DNA of 64,000 bases from Loktanella sp. DSM 29012 (GCF_900110705.1 NZ_FOEJ01000005.1:248001-312000); one strand, 5' to 3'; numbered from the stretch's first letter, positions 42,824-53,039 are shown. The notes: generated from the sequence alone by a model not told the origin. A program made the numbers and translations.

Positions 42824-43462
42824 TCAGGCGGCCAGACGAAAGGCCCGGGTTGCTTGTCCGTAGGCGACCTGCCCAGCATCCTCTTGTTTCAGGAAATGGA
42901 CCAGCAATTCCGCGTCGTCCATGGACAGGGTGTCATAGGCAGGCACCGTCGGTTCGGCCAACAGATCGGTCTGCACGGGGCAGTAAAACAGGGCACCGAC
43001 GTTGGCATAGACGATCTCGTCCTGGCTGAAATGCAAGGTCACGACCTCGATTTCAGCGGCAGGTGGTTTGCGATAGACGCCCCGCAAACCGTCAAGCGCT
43101 GCCGCCGGGATCAGGGCAAAGGGATCGCCGAACACCTGTTCTGCGGTATCGCTTTCGATCAGAACGGCCTGTTCAGGTAGCAACATCAGTTCTTCGCGGT
43201 TGCCCAATGCACCGACAGGAACAACCAACGGCCAGGTCAAGGGATCTGCGGCTGCACCTTTGGTCTTGACCGTTCTGCGGCTGACCGCCGTGACAACCTG
43301 AAGCCCGCCGTCAAACGTCAGGCATTGGTCGCCTGCGACGACCGCCTCGACCGGACGCCACCCCATGTGCGTTGCAACCATCGTCCCGGCAACGAGGCCA
43401 ACGCCAAAGTCAAAAAGAAACGGTTCGGTGCGTAATACATGTGTCTGCGCAAAATCGAACAT
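42824..43462 (-). CDS. Hint domain (Hint_2-like) protein
   Basis: 212 residues. GLVAGTMVATHMGWRPVEAV then AGDQCLTFDGGLQVV matches the Hint_2 fold found in many Rhodobacterales proteins. The position of the catalytic Cys/Ser at the start of a splicing Hint domain is occupied by Ala in VAGTMV, so autoprocessing is unlikely by the usual mechanism. No secretion repeats or signal peptide are visible. Monocistronic; the ATG follows an AT-richer leader. Function unknown. Confidence 0.75.
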   Translation of the reverse strand: MFDFAQTHVLRTEPFLFDFGVGLVAGTMVATHMGWRPVEAVVAGDQCLTFDGGLQVVTAVSRRTVKTKGAAADPLTWPLVVPVGALGNREELMLLPEQAVLIESDTAEQVFGDPFALIPAAALDGLRGVYRKPPAAEIEVVTLHFSQDEIVYANVGALFYCPVQTDLLAEPTVPAYDTLSMDDAELLVHFLKQEDAGQVAYGQATRAFRLAA

Positions 43463-43643
43463 GTCTTCTATTCCCCTGATCTGCGCCCTGTTCTGGCTCT
43501 GGGCCGGGCTGCGTTATCACGGGTTAACGGGGCGCGATTCGCGGGGCTGACATGCGTCTGAATAAGGGCAAGTTCAGGGCACTGTTCGGTCAAGCGATTG
43601 CAATGGTGCCGATTTAGAATGATTGTTTTCCAATACGCGACAA

Positions 43644-44291
43644 TCAGCCCGCATCGTCAAATTGGTAACGTGATCTTGTGATATCGGCGGCGCACAAATC
43701 CGCGATCAGTTCCACGTCTGCAGGGGTGTAGCTTGCACGCCAGTCGACAGGGTGTTTCGCTGTATTCAGGCGCGGCAATGGCAGATCGAACCCCAGATGC
43801 GCCGCCACCGGGGCCATGTCGCAGTCATAGTGTTCAAGCCTGACGAAATGGGCCGCCAGCAGCTGTCCCTGCGAATTGGTCACATAGGACGCGTAGGGGT
43901 TGGCACGCAGGCTGGCGACCGTATGCGGATGACGCAGGAACGCGCTGAAATCCAGTGCGGCGGCCAGCCTGACGGCCGGATGGTCAAACGATTGACGCCG
44001 CAGCCAGTGGTAATAGCTAACCATGCGCGCCCATGGATTGCGCACCAGAACCATGATGCACATGCCCTCTGGCGCAATCAGCGGCCCGACATCCGAAATC
44101 CGGCTGTGTTTCCACAATCGGCCCGGCACATCCAGATCCGCCAGCCGGTGCCTGCGATTGCGCGCCTTGGGCGTGTCACCGATCAGGATGTCGTCCTTTG
44201 CGGCACGCACGTCATAGGCATGGGCAAATGACGTTCCGCCGGTTTTGGGTATATGAACGAACACGAATTTTCGTGCGCGCGAGATGATCAT
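43644..44291 (-). CDS. sulfotransferase family 2 domain protein
   Basis: 215 residues. The PAPS 5'-phosphosulfate loop is VHIPKTGGTSFAH (12-24), and the 3'-phosphate motif is VLVRNPWARMVSYYHW (about 81-96). Such proteins sulfate carbohydrates or small molecules; in Roseobacters they often act on surface polysaccharide. C-terminal sequence YTPADVELIADLCAADITR is typical of the family. Divergent from the acyl-CoA ligase. Confidence 0.85.
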   Translation of the reverse strand: MIISRARKFVFVHIPKTGGTSFAHAYDVRAAKDDILIGDTPKARNRRHRLADLDVPGRLWKHSRISDVGPLIAPEGMCIMVLVRNPWARMVSYYHWLRRQSFDHPAVRLAAALDFSAFLRHPHTVASLRANPYASYVTNSQGQLLAAHFVRLEHYDCDMAPVAAHLGFDLPLPRLNTAKHPVDWRASYTPADVELIADLCAADITRSRYQFDDAG

Positions 44292-44399
44292 GCCGTCACC
44301 CTATCGCCGGATGGATTGATCGCAGATCTCATATGCTTCCGCCATTGTCTTGCGCATCTGGTCTCTCATACTCTGACGCGGGGACAAGAGAGGACCACG

Positions 44400-46025
44400 A
44401 TGGAGAACGTGACAAAGGCGGACGGCATGAGCAAGGGGCCGGCGAACCATGTTGCCCTGACACCGCTTAGTCATCTGGCACGTGCGCGGGACGTTTTTGC
44501 CGACAGGGTTGCGCTGATCTATGGCGAGATACGGCTGACCTATGCGGAATATGCGGCAAGGATCGACCGCCTGGCGCATGCGCTGACACTGGCGGGGGTT
44601 GGGCGTGGTGATGCCGTGGCGACCATCCTGCCGAATGTTCCTGCACAATCAGAAGCCGCCTTTGCCGTTCCGGCCTGTGGTGCCGTCTTGAACACGATCA
44701 ACACGCGGCTGGATCCCGATACGATTGCCTACATTCTGGACCACGGCGGGGCGCGTGTCGTGATCATCGACAGCCAGCTTGTGCCACTGATCCAGCAGGC
44801 GGTCGCCATGATGACGACCCCTGCACCACGGATCATCGAGGTGCCGGACGCAACTGCCGGTATTCCTGCCAGCGGCATGTTCGAAACCTACGACGATTTC
44901 ATGGCCCGGGGTCAGGCCGGTTTTGATTGGGTCTGGCCCGCGGACGAATGGGACGATCTGGCGCTGAACTATACCTCCGGCACCACGGGCCGGCCCAAGG
45001 GCGTGGTCTACCACCACCGCGGCGCCTATCTGATGACGATGGGCACACCGATCAGCTGGCGCATGACACTGTTCCCGGTCGTGTTGCAGATCGTGCCGCT
45101 GTTTCACTGTAACGGCTGGTGCCATACCTGGATGACGCCGCTGCTGGGGGGCACCGTGGTCTGCTGCCGCGACATCACGGCGGCGGCCATCTATGATGCC
45201 ATCGCGGACCATGGTGTGACGCATTTCGGCGGTGCGCCCATCGTGCTGAACCTAATCGTGACCGCCAAGGACGCGGCCCGGCGCCCGTTCGACCATACTG
45301 TCGAGGTGTTTACGGCAGGTGCGCCGCCTGCCGCTGCCACGCTCGCCGCGATCGAAAAACTGGGGTTCAACGTCACGCAGGTCTACGGGCTGACCGAAAC
45401 CTACGGCCACGTCACCGAATGCATCTGGTCGGATGCCTGGAACGACCTGCCCGAGGATGAACGGGCCACGATCAAGGCCCGGCAGGGCGTCGGATTTGCG
45501 ATCATGGACGGTGTCGCCGTGGTAGATCCCGACATGCAGCCGGTGCCGCGTGACGGTCAGACCCAAGGCGAAATCGTCATGCGCGGCAATGCGGTGATGA
45601 AGGGTTACCTCAAAAATCCCGAAGCCACGGCCGCGGCCTTTGATGGCGGGTGGTTCCATTCCGGGGATCTGGCCGTGCAGCATCCCGACGGCTACATCCA
45701 GATCGTTGACCGGGCCAAGGACATCATCATTTCCGGCGGGGAAAACATCTCTTCGGTCGAGGTCGAGAGCGCGTTGATGCACCATCCGGCCGTCAGCCTG
45801 TGTGCGGTCGTCGCGAAACCCGACGACACATGGGGCGAGGTGCCGGCCGCCTTTGTCGAATTGCGCGACGGGGCCGAGGCCACCGCCCAAGAAATCATCG
45901 CCTTTGCCCGCAGCCGTCTGGCGGGCTTCAAGTGCCCCAAGCAGGTGATATTCGGTGAACTGCCGAAAACATCCACCGGCAAGATCCAGAAATTCGCGTT
46001 GCGGCAACAGGCGGCAGCACTCTAG
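44400..46025 (+). CDS. acyl-CoA ligase (FadD/DmdB-like)
   Basis: 541 residues from ATG 44400 (AGAGGA upstream; the open frame extends to 44253 without a ribosome site). ANL-superfamily motifs: NYTSGTTGRPKGVVYHHRGA near 190, VYGLTETYGHVTE near 340, and the C-terminal lysine in GKIQKFALRQ. Activates a carboxylic acid to its CoA thioester. Sequence style is close to the DmdB/medium-chain ligases of Roseobacters, so methylmercaptopropionate is possible but not shown. Confidence 0.87.
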   Translation: MENVTKADGMSKGPANHVALTPLSHLARARDVFADRVALIYGEIRLTYAEYAARIDRLAHALTLAGVGRGDAVATILPNVPAQSEAAFAVPACGAVLNTINTRLDPDTIAYILDHGGARVVIIDSQLVPLIQQAVAMMTTPAPRIIEVPDATAGIPASGMFETYDDFMARGQAGFDWVWPADEWDDLALNYTSGTTGRPKGVVYHHRGAYLMTMGTPISWRMTLFPVVLQIVPLFHCNGWCHTWMTPLLGGTVVCCRDITAAAIYDAIADHGVTHFGGAPIVLNLIVTAKDAARRPFDHTVEVFTAGAPPAAATLAAIEKLGFNVTQVYGLTETYGHVTECIWSDAWNDLPEDERATIKARQGVGFAIMDGVAVVDPDMQPVPRDGQTQGEIVMRGNAVMKGYLKNPEATAAAFDGGWFHSGDLAVQHPDGYIQIVDRAKDIIISGGENISSVEVESALMHHPAVSLCAVVAKPDDTWGEVPAAFVELRDGAEATAQEIIAFARSRLAGFKCPKQVIFGELPKTSTGKIQKFALRQQAAAL

Positions 46026-46052
46026 ACAGGATTAAATCATCCGGCGGACCAC

Positions 46053-47066
46053 ATGACGGCATTGGAACAATACGAACGACTGGAGAGTCTCGGTCTCTGG
46101 CGGGCAACGCGCAGCGAGCAGCGGCGTGAGGTGCTGGTCTCGTTCGGCAAGGCGACCTTGATCGTCAGCGACATGGCTGATCGGCCATTGACGCACTGGT
46201 CATTGCCCGCGGTGGAACGGGTCAACCCCGACGCCATGCCCGCCGTATTCCGCCCTGGCCCCGATGCCGGTGAAAGCCTTGAAATCGAAGACGAAACCAT
46301 GGTCGACGCCATCGAGGCAGTGCGCGATTCCATCGCAAGGGCCGAGGCCAAGCCGGGGCGTCTGCGCTACTGGATCAGCGCGGCAATCTTGACGGCTATC
46401 ATTGGTGCAGGTGCGGTCTGGGGACCGGGGCTGTTGCGCGATCAGGCCCTTTTGGCAACACCGGACGCGCGCCGCGCCGAACTGGGGGCCCGCATCCTGG
46501 GACACATGCAGGCGCAGACCGGCGCGATCTGCCGCAGTCGCGGCGGGCTTGTTGCGCTGGACAGGATGCGGGCCCGACTGCTGGGACCGGATGCGCCCGG
46601 CCAGACTGTCGTGCTTCCCGCCCCTCTGCCCGGTCCGGTGTTGCTGCCCGGACAGATCACGGTCATCAACCGCGCCGTTCTGGTACGCTATGACGATCCC
46701 GCCGTCGTCGCAGGTGAAATCCTGGCGGCCAAGGCGAACACCACGGACCCGCTGCGCGCCGTGCTGAATTTTGCAGGACTACGGGCGACCGTGCATCTGA
46801 TGACGACGGGCGATCTGCCGCCGGGTACCTTGGCTGACTACGCGGCATCCCTGATCGAAAAACCGCAGGCCGTGACCTCGGAACAGGCGCTGTTGCAGGC
46901 CTTTGCCAGTGTGGGTGTCCCCAGTGCGCCCTATGCCGATCTGCGCACCGCGCGCGGTCAGAATGCGGCATTGCTGTTGACGCAGTCGCCTGACACGGGC
47001 ACCCCGCCCAGCCCGATCCTGACGGATTCGGAATGGATCCAGCTTCAGGGGATCTGCGATGCCTGA
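46053..47066 (+). CDS. conserved hypothetical single-pass membrane protein
   Basis: 337 residues. A cytoplasmic N-terminal domain of about 100 residues (EQYERLESLGLWRATRSEQR), one transmembrane segment (YWISAAILTAIIGAGAVWGP, about 110-129), then a probable periplasmic domain ending in a region that resembles a peptide-binding or assembly domain (GEILAAKANTTDPLRAVLNF). No catalytic motif found. Convergent with the SPOR protein gene (6-bp gap). Confidence 0.75.
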   Translation: MTALEQYERLESLGLWRATRSEQRREVLVSFGKATLIVSDMADRPLTHWSLPAVERVNPDAMPAVFRPGPDAGESLEIEDETMVDAIEAVRDSIARAEAKPGRLRYWISAAILTAIIGAGAVWGPGLLRDQALLATPDARRAELGARILGHMQAQTGAICRSRGGLVALDRMRARLLGPDAPGQTVVLPAPLPGPVLLPGQITVINRAVLVRYDDPAVVAGEILAAKANTTDPLRAVLNFAGLRATVHLMTTGDLPPGTLADYAASLIEKPQAVTSEQALLQAFASVGVPSAPYADLRTARGQNAALLLTQSPDTGTPPSPILTDSEWIQLQGICDA

Positions 47067-47072
47067 GCGGCG

Positions 47073-48413
47073 TTAGCCCCGTGTATAGGCGTCGCCAAAA
47101 CCCATGCCGCGGACAATGCCCAAGGCGCGCTGAAGATCGGATGCATTGGCAAATGGACCTGCGGCAACGACCTTGAGGTTGCCTGACCGGCCAGAGGCCA
47201 CGGGCAGACCAGCGGCCTGAAGCCTGCCAATCAGGCGCGTGGCATTGTCGGGATCGCCAAAGCTGCCGACCTGCACATAGCGATGCCCCGTCGCGGCAGT
47301 CACCGGAGCCGTCACGGGAGCAACCGAACGGCTGGACATATGCGCCTGTGGTGCAGCCTGAACCGCCGCACGCGCCTGTGGCAGGCCACGCTGGGGATTG
47401 ATGCGCCCGTCGTCCCAGACCTTGGCGTAGCCACGTGGTGGCGATGCCGGCGTGATCGCGCCCACCGGATTGGACCGGGGCACGACTGGTTCGCTGAGAA
47501 TAGAGCCGAAACCACCCTCGGAGCGGGTGGAAATCGTGGCCGTGGACGGGTTCATGACGCTGCGCGTGACCATGCCGGACGGCGATTCCGTCTGCGGCCC
47601 ACAGCGCACGGGGAAACGCCCGTCGCTGCTCATGTTCGCAATGCCGCAGGCCGTGCTGGCAGTGCGGACCGGTGCGGGCTGTGCTGTGGCGACCCGCACG
47701 GGTGCTGCCGTCTGCGGGCATGCGATTGGTGATCCGCCTGCATTGACCAGACGTTCGCCGTTCGCGATCCGCGCACAGGCCTGCGCCAATGTGATGCGCT
47801 GGGGCCCAGGGGCACGCATGGCCCGTGGTTGCGGTGCAGCGCCAGCCACCTGCGGGACTGGGCCGCAATCAATCGGCTGGCGTGTCGTCGCGCTGACAAA
47901 ACCGGGCTGCACGCCAAACCGACCGTCACAGGCCTGCGCAAGCGAAATACGACGCGGTTCCGGTGCGGGTGCAGTCACGACGCGCGGCGTCGCAACCACC
48001 TGCCGCACCGCCGGGGCGACGACAGGGGCTGTGCGCGGTGTCGGGGTGGCGGCAGTGCGCTGCGCGGGTACGGCTGCACGCGGGGCCGGCGTGACAGGCT
48101 CTGCCGTGATGTTGATGATCGGCAAATCCTGCATGGCAGGCTGCGGCGGCGTCGGGCTGGTCTCCGCCCGCGCGAGGCTGGGCTGAAAATTGCAAAGCTG
48201 CTCGCGGCGACGGTCGACGCGCGGCACCCAGGTGACACGGCCATCCATGCCCGCCCTGACAAAGGCACACCCCCGACTGTCGACGTATTGCGAGGCCGTG
48301 TAGCTCGCGGGTGGGAATTCGGCAGGAACAGCCGTTGTCTGCGCGTTGACCTGACTGGCAAGACCCGTCGTCAGCGCAGCCATCAGAACAAGGCCTTTTG
48401 TCATGCGTGTCAC
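47073..48413 (-). CDS. secreted SPOR-domain protein with Pro/Ala-rich linker and Cys repeats
   Basis: 446 residues. Signal peptide MTRMTKGLVLMAALTTGLAS with cleavage near QVNA (about 24). The middle is Pro/Ala-rich and contains three degenerate Cys units, RRISLAQACDGRFGVQPG...DCGP, QRITLAQACARIANGERL...CP and TACGIANMSSDGRFPVRCGP. The last 75 residues form a SPOR domain (HRYVQVGSFGDPDNATRLIG) that would bind denuded peptidoglycan at the septum. Probably periplasmic division or envelope protein. Confidence 0.85.
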   Translation of the reverse strand: MTRMTKGLVLMAALTTGLASQVNAQTTAVPAEFPPASYTASQYVDSRGCAFVRAGMDGRVTWVPRVDRRREQLCNFQPSLARAETSPTPPQPAMQDLPIINITAEPVTPAPRAAVPAQRTAATPTPRTAPVVAPAVRQVVATPRVVTAPAPEPRRISLAQACDGRFGVQPGFVSATTRQPIDCGPVPQVAGAAPQPRAMRAPGPQRITLAQACARIANGERLVNAGGSPIACPQTAAPVRVATAQPAPVRTASTACGIANMSSDGRFPVRCGPQTESPSGMVTRSVMNPSTATISTRSEGGFGSILSEPVVPRSNPVGAITPASPPRGYAKVWDDGRINPQRGLPQARAAVQAAPQAHMSSRSVAPVTAPVTAATGHRYVQVGSFGDPDNATRLIGRLQAAGLPVASGRSGNLKVVAAGPFANASDLQRALGIVRGMGFGDAYTRG

Positions 48414-48500
48414 GTGAACAATTCCATTTTACCACCCGAATTGTCGCAAGAATCGCAAACAAACCGAATCAAGTAAAGGAATTAATCCCGTATCGGCGCC

Positions 48501-49154
48501 TTATTTTGTGCCGAACATGCGGTCGCCCGCATCCCCTAGCCCCGGAACAATATATCCATGGTCGTTCAGCTTCTCGTCTACAGCGGCGGTGATGATGGGC
48601 ACATCCGGATGCGCGTCCTTCATCCGGGCGACACCCTCGGGTGCGGCCAGCAGACACAGGAACCGGATGTTTGTGGCCCCCGCCTGTTTGAGCAGGTCAA
48701 TCGCCGCGACCGATGAATTGCCGGTTGCCAGCATCGGGTCGACCGCGATGACCATGCGGTCCTCCAGCGATTGCGGCACCTTGAAATAATACTGCACGGG
48801 TTTCAGCGTCTCCTCGTCGCGATAAAGCCCCACGAAACCCACACGGGCCGACGGGATCAGTTCGAGGATACCGTCCAGCAGACCGTTGCCAGCGCGCAGG
48901 ATCGACACCAGCGCCAGTTTCTTGCCATCCAGCACGGGGGCATCCATCGGTTGGATCGGCGTATCGATCCGTTCGGTGGTCAGCGGCAGGTTGCGCGTCA
49001 CCTCGTAGGCCAGCAACTGGCTGATTTCGCGCAACAACTGGCGGAACACGGCCGTCGAGGTCGCGGTCTGCCGCATCAGCGTCAGCTTGTGTTGCACCAA
49101 GGGGTGAATGACGTGGGTCAGGTGGCCGTCGGCGGTGCTGTGGTCCGTGATCAT
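48501..49154 (-). CDS. upp: uracil phosphoribosyltransferase
   Basis: 217 residues from ATG 49154, in an ATGA overlap with the end of add. Converts uracil and PRPP to UMP. The PRPP motif is [40 protein letters not shown] and the C-terminal [17 protein letters not shown] are diagnostic. Last gene of the cdd-deoA-deoB-add-upp salvage operon. Confidence 0.95.
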   Translation of the reverse strand: MITDHSTADGHLTHVIHPLVQHKLTLMRQTATSTAVFRQLLREISQLLAYEVTRNLPLTTERIDTPIQPMDAPVLDGKKLALVSILRAGNGLLDGILELIPSARVGFVGLYRDEETLKPVQYYFKVPQSLEDRMVIAVDPMLATGNSSVAAIDLLKQAGATNIRFLCLLAAPEGVARMKDAHPDVPIITAAVDEKLNDHGYIVPGLGDAGDRMFGTK

Positions 49155-50140
49155 GTGGCAGGCTCCAGTCGCTTGAGGATCGCTGTGCGGGTGGCGTCGT
49201 CGCAAAACGCAGCCTTTGCGCCGATGACGTTCAGCGCGTGAAAATCGGCCTCTTCCCAGCCAAAGGTCTTGTTCAGACCCTCGTATTCGGCGGTCATGGT
49301 GGTGTGGAAAAACGGCGGATCGTCGGTCGATACGGTGATCGGCGCACCTGCGTCGCGCAGTTTGACGATCGGATGTGCGTCCCAGCCGCTGACCGCCTGA
49401 AGCACGACATTGGACCCCGGACAAACCTCGAGCGTGATGTTTTCGTCCGCGATACGCTGCAGCAGTGCTGCATCCTCGACCGCACGGATGCCGTGGCCCA
49501 GACGTTCCACGCCCAGTGCGTCCAGCGTTTCGGTGATGCGACCGGGATCGCCCCATTCACCGGCGTGCGCGGTCAGCTGCAGCTGCGCCTCGCGCGCCAT
49601 GTCGAAACTGTACTTGAAATCGGCTGGCCGTCCTTCGAGTTCGGCCCCCGCGAGACCAAATCCGGTCAGGAACCCACCGGCGGTTTCGGCCGCACAGCGC
49701 GCCGTCTGGCGGCAGCTGTCCTGCCCGTGGTGGCGCACGGCGGTGGCGATGCCGCGCAGCACGATCCCCTCGTCACGCTCGGCATCCGTCGCGGCCTGTG
49801 CGATGGCAGCAAGGTAGTCGCGCCACGCCGCAACATCGCCGCCACCGCAGAAATCGGGCGACAGGAACGTTTCGGTGTAGATCACGCCGTGGGCGGCGGA
49901 TTGGGTCAAGACCGCGCGGGTCAGGCGGTAAAATTCCTCTGGTCCGGTCAGGACGGTGCAGGCCTCGTCGTAGATCGACAGGAAATGCGCGAAATCGCGG
50001 AACAGGTAGCTGCCGTCATCGGCAAAGATGCCCGACAGGTCGACCTTTTTCTCTGCGGCCAGCTGACGGATGAAATCAGGCGGAGCCATACCTTCGAGGT
50101 GGGTATGGAGTTCGACCTTGGGGAGGGTGCTGTATGTCAT
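49151..50140 (-). CDS. add: adenosine deaminase
   Basis: 329 residues. Zinc-binding HTHLEG near the N-terminus ([10 protein letters not shown]), HAGEWGDP with its proton donor region, RLGHGIRA and [10 protein letters not shown] at the C-terminal half. Deaminates adenosine to inosine. Overlaps deoB upstream and upp downstream by four bases each, indicating coupling within the nucleoside salvage operon. Confidence 0.95.
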   Translation of the reverse strand: MTYSTLPKVELHTHLEGMAPPDFIRQLAAEKKVDLSGIFADDGSYLFRDFAHFLSIYDEACTVLTGPEEFYRLTRAVLTQSAAHGVIYTETFLSPDFCGGGDVAAWRDYLAAIAQAATDAERDEGIVLRGIATAVRHHGQDSCRQTARCAAETAGGFLTGFGLAGAELEGRPADFKYSFDMAREAQLQLTAHAGEWGDPGRITETLDALGVERLGHGIRAVEDAALLQRIADENITLEVCPGSNVVLQAVSGWDAHPIVKLRDAGAPITVSTDDPPFFHTTMTAEYEGLNKTFGWEEADFHALNVIGAKAAFCDDATRTAILKRLEPAT

Positions 50141-51333
50141 AGGAAGGATTTGCCTTTGCCGCTATGTGTGACGCCCAGATGATCCGCGACGGTGGCGGCA
50201 ACATCGACGAAATTGATCAGGCCCAGTGCGCGGGGCCCCATGCCGTGCACCAGCACCGGCACCCGTTCGCGGGTGTGGTCGGTGCCCACCCAGCTGGGGT
50301 CGTTGCCGTGGTCGGCTGTGACGATCAGCAGATCGCCGTCGCGCAACCGTAGCAACAGATCGCCAAGGGCGGCGTCGAACCATTCGAGGTGCCCGGCATA
50401 ACCCGGAATATCGCGGCGGTGGCCGTATTCGCTGTCGAATTCGACAAAATTGGCAAAGACGAACGCGCCGTCGGAGGCGGTATCGACCAGATCGCCCAGA
50501 TGTCCCATCAGGTCGCGGTCCGCACCCTTGCGCACGTCGTCGATGCCGCGCATGGAAAAGATGTCACCGATCTTGCCTATCGCATGCACGGGCTTGCCCG
50601 CAGCCTGCACATCGTCGCAGATCGTCGGGCTGGGTGGGGCAATGGCGAAATCGCGACGCCGGGGCGTGCGTTTAAAGCCGTCCTCCACCGACCCGACAAA
50701 GGGCCGCGCGATCACACGGCCAATACGCATGGCGTGCAGCGTCGGGGCCAGATCGGCGCAGAGCTTCAGCAGACGGTCGAGGCCGAAATGTTCCTCGTGT
50801 GCTGCGATCTGCAAGACGGAATCCGCGCTGGTATAGACGATGGGCCAGCCCGTCTGGATGTGACGTGCGGCCTCCTCCTCGATCACTTGCGTCCCCGAGG
50901 CATGCCGGTTCCCAAGGATACCGCCGGTGCCTGCGGCCTGGCAGATCTTGACCGTCAGATCATCAGGAAAGGCAGGTTGGGTGTCGGGGAAATAATGCCA
51001 GTCCCATGGCACGGGCACGCCTGACAGTTCCCAGTGCCCCGACGGGGTATCCTTGCCGCGACTGACCTCGGTCGCGGCACCCCAGGCACCCGTGGGTTCC
51101 GCATCCAGCCCCAATGCCGTTGCACCGCTGGCCAGCGTGACGGCGCGCCCCAAACCGAGGGCATCCATGACAGGCAGGCGCAACGGACCACGCGAGAGGG
51201 CCGCGCATCCATCGGCAATATGGGCAACGGTGTTCGCCCCCGTGTCCGGCACGGACCCATTAAAGAACTGATCCGCATCGGGGGCACCGCCGATTCCGAC
51301 CGAATCGATCACCACCAGAAAAGCACGTTTCAT
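50137..51333 (-). CDS. deoB: phosphopentomutase DeoB
   Basis: 398 residues of the alkaline phosphatase superfamily. AFLVVIDSVGIGGAPDADQF carries the first metal ligand Asp; the phosphorylated Thr region is KDTPSGHWE; the C-terminal metal site is IVTADHGNDPSWVGTDHTRE. Interconverts (deoxy)ribose 1- and 5-phosphate, linking DeoA products to central metabolism. Overlaps deoA and add by four bases. Confidence 0.96.
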   Translation of the reverse strand: MKRAFLVVIDSVGIGGAPDADQFFNGSVPDTGANTVAHIADGCAALSRGPLRLPVMDALGLGRAVTLASGATALGLDAEPTGAWGAATEVSRGKDTPSGHWELSGVPVPWDWHYFPDTQPAFPDDLTVKICQAAGTGGILGNRHASGTQVIEEEAARHIQTGWPIVYTSADSVLQIAAHEEHFGLDRLLKLCADLAPTLHAMRIGRVIARPFVGSVEDGFKRTPRRRDFAIAPPSPTICDDVQAAGKPVHAIGKIGDIFSMRGIDDVRKGADRDLMGHLGDLVDTASDGAFVFANFVEFDSEYGHRRDIPGYAGHLEWFDAALGDLLLRLRDGDLLIVTADHGNDPSWVGTDHTRERVPVLVHGMGPRALGLINFVDVAATVADHLGVTHSGKGKSFL

Positions 51334-52631
51334 TTCGATATCCTGTCTAAAATCAGCGGCCCGGCCTGCGGTGCATCACCCAGCGACATGGCGGCGCGCA
51401 CAGCGGCGGCGGCGGCCTCTGCGCTGTTTTCATCGGCGGCCTGCACGATGGCCAGCGGGTCGCCCTTGGTTATGCGTTGCCCCAGCGATGCAACCGAAGT
51501 CAAGCCGACAGCCGGATTGATCCGGTCGGCTTCCACCGCGCGCCCCCCGCCAAGACCCACCACCGCGAGGCCCAGCGCCTCTCCGTTGATCGCTGTGACA
51601 TGACCATCGGCCGTTGCCGCAACGACCCGTTGCACCGGCGCATCCGGCAGATGCGTGCGCCAATCGTCGCCCATGTCCGGCGGACCGCCCAGCGCATGCA
51701 CCATGCGGGCAAAGCGGTCCATGGCCTGACCGTTCGTCAGGGTTGCGGCCAGACGGTCGCGTGCACCATCCCCCTGCCCTGCCAGGGTCAGCAGTGTCGC
51801 GCCCAGCGACAGGCACAATTCCGTCAGGCGCGGGGCGGCGGCCCCGTCGCCTTCCAGCACGGCCATGCAGATGGCCAGTTCGGTTGCATTGCCCAGCGCA
51901 GGGGCCAGCGGTTGGTCCATGTCCGTCAGCAGTGCGGCGGTCGGACAGCCTGCTCCTGTCGCGGTGTCGACGAGGGCCGTGGCCAGTGCCGCCGCATCGG
52001 CACGCGATTTCATGAACGCGCCCGATCCAACCTTGACGTCCAGCACCATGGCATCAAGCCCCGCCGCCAGCTTTTTCGACAGGATCGAGGCCGTGATGAG
52101 GTCAACCGAGGCAACCGTCGCCGTCACATCGCGAATGGCATAAAGCCTGCGGTCCGCCGGGGCGATCCCGCCACCTGCCCCCACGATAGCGCAGCCGACA
52201 TCACCGACGATCTGGCGCAAGCGTGCCTCGTCCACATCGGTGGTGACGCCGGGGATCGCCTCCAGCTTGTCCAGGGTCCCGCCGGTATGGCCCAATCCCC
52301 GACCCGATATCATGGGCACGTAGACACCGCAGGCCGCCAGCATGGGCGCAAGGATCAGCGACACGCAATCGCCGACGCCGCCCGTGGAATGTTTGTCCAC
52401 GACCGCACCCGGCAGGTCCCAGTCTAGGGTGCGGCCGCTGTCGCGCATACCGCAGGTCAGCGCGACGCGGCCTGCATCCGACAGGCCCCGCAGACAGACC
52501 GCCATAGCGAATGCGCCGGCCTGCGCATCGCTGACCCGTCCATCCGCAAGCCCGGCTGCGAATTGCATCAGATCATCCGTCGCCGGGGTGGCACCGTCGC
52601 GGATACCGGCGATCAGGGCGCGCACGTCCAT
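51330..52631 (-). CDS. deoA: thymidine phosphorylase DeoA
   Basis: 433 residues. The family signature is VDKHSTGGVGDCVSLILAPM (about 82-101); the start ALIAGIRDGATPATDDLMQF and GRGLGHTGGTLDKLEAIPG also match. Cleaves thymidine or deoxyuridine with phosphate. Three bases downstream of cdd, overlapping deoB. Confidence 0.95.
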   Translation of the reverse strand: MDVRALIAGIRDGATPATDDLMQFAAGLADGRVSDAQAGAFAMAVCLRGLSDAGRVALTCGMRDSGRTLDWDLPGAVVDKHSTGGVGDCVSLILAPMLAACGVYVPMISGRGLGHTGGTLDKLEAIPGVTTDVDEARLRQIVGDVGCAIVGAGGGIAPADRRLYAIRDVTATVASVDLITASILSKKLAAGLDAMVLDVKVGSGAFMKSRADAAALATALVDTATGAGCPTAALLTDMDQPLAPALGNATELAICMAVLEGDGAAAPRLTELCLSLGATLLTLAGQGDGARDRLAATLTNGQAMDRFARMVHALGGPPDMGDDWRTHLPDAPVQRVVAATADGHVTAINGEALGLAVVGLGGGRAVEADRINPAVGLTSVASLGQRITKGDPLAIVQAADENSAEAAAAAVRAAMSLGDAPQAGPLILDRISK

Positions 52632-52634
52632 GGA

Positions 52635-53039
52635 TCAGGCCTTGGACATGTAGTCTTGGTCAAACGCACCCGGCAGCAGTGCGGCGACGGTGGTGTGCTG
52701 CACCAGACCGTCCGTTGTCGCCAGCGTGACCGGGGTGTCACCCGATGCGAATTCGGCGATTTTTTGCCGGCACCCGCCACAAGGGCTGACCGGTTGTGGG
52801 CTGTCGGCAATGACGGCGATGGCGGCAATCCGCGTCTCGCCACTGGCAACCATGGCGGCGATGGCACCGGCCTCGGCACAAGTGCCTTCGGGGTAGGCCA
52901 CGTTTTCGACATTGCAGCCGACGTGGATCGCACCGCCCGCCCCGCGAATGGCGGCTCCGACCTGAAACCGCGAATAGGGGGCATGGGCATTCAGGCGCAC
53001 ATCGGTGGCGGCGGCGATCAGGGCGTGAGGGTCTGACAT
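52635..53039 (-). CDS. cdd: cytidine deaminase
   Basis: 134 residues, homotetrameric type. Zinc and catalytic motifs: CAEAGAIAAMVASGE with the Cys-Ala-Glu element, and PCGGCRQKIAEF. Deaminates cytidine and deoxycytidine to uridine forms. First gene of the operon; the promoter should lie in 53040-53160, where no obvious operator was recognised. Confidence 0.95.
   Translation of the reverse strand: MSDPHALIAAATDVRLNAHAPYSRFQVGAAIRGAGGAIHVGCNVENVAYPEGTCAEAGAIAAMVASGETRIAAIAVIADSPQPVSPCGGCRQKIAEFASGDTPVTLATTDGLVQHTTVAALLPGAFDQDYMSKA

Noticed and set aside
44400-46025. DMSP demethylation (dmdBC) pathway with the acyl-CoA dehydrogenase at 35870
   Set aside because: Both proteins resemble DmdB and DmdC, but the genes are about 7 kb apart, neither dmdA nor dmdD is present, and the families overlap with general fatty-acid enzymes.
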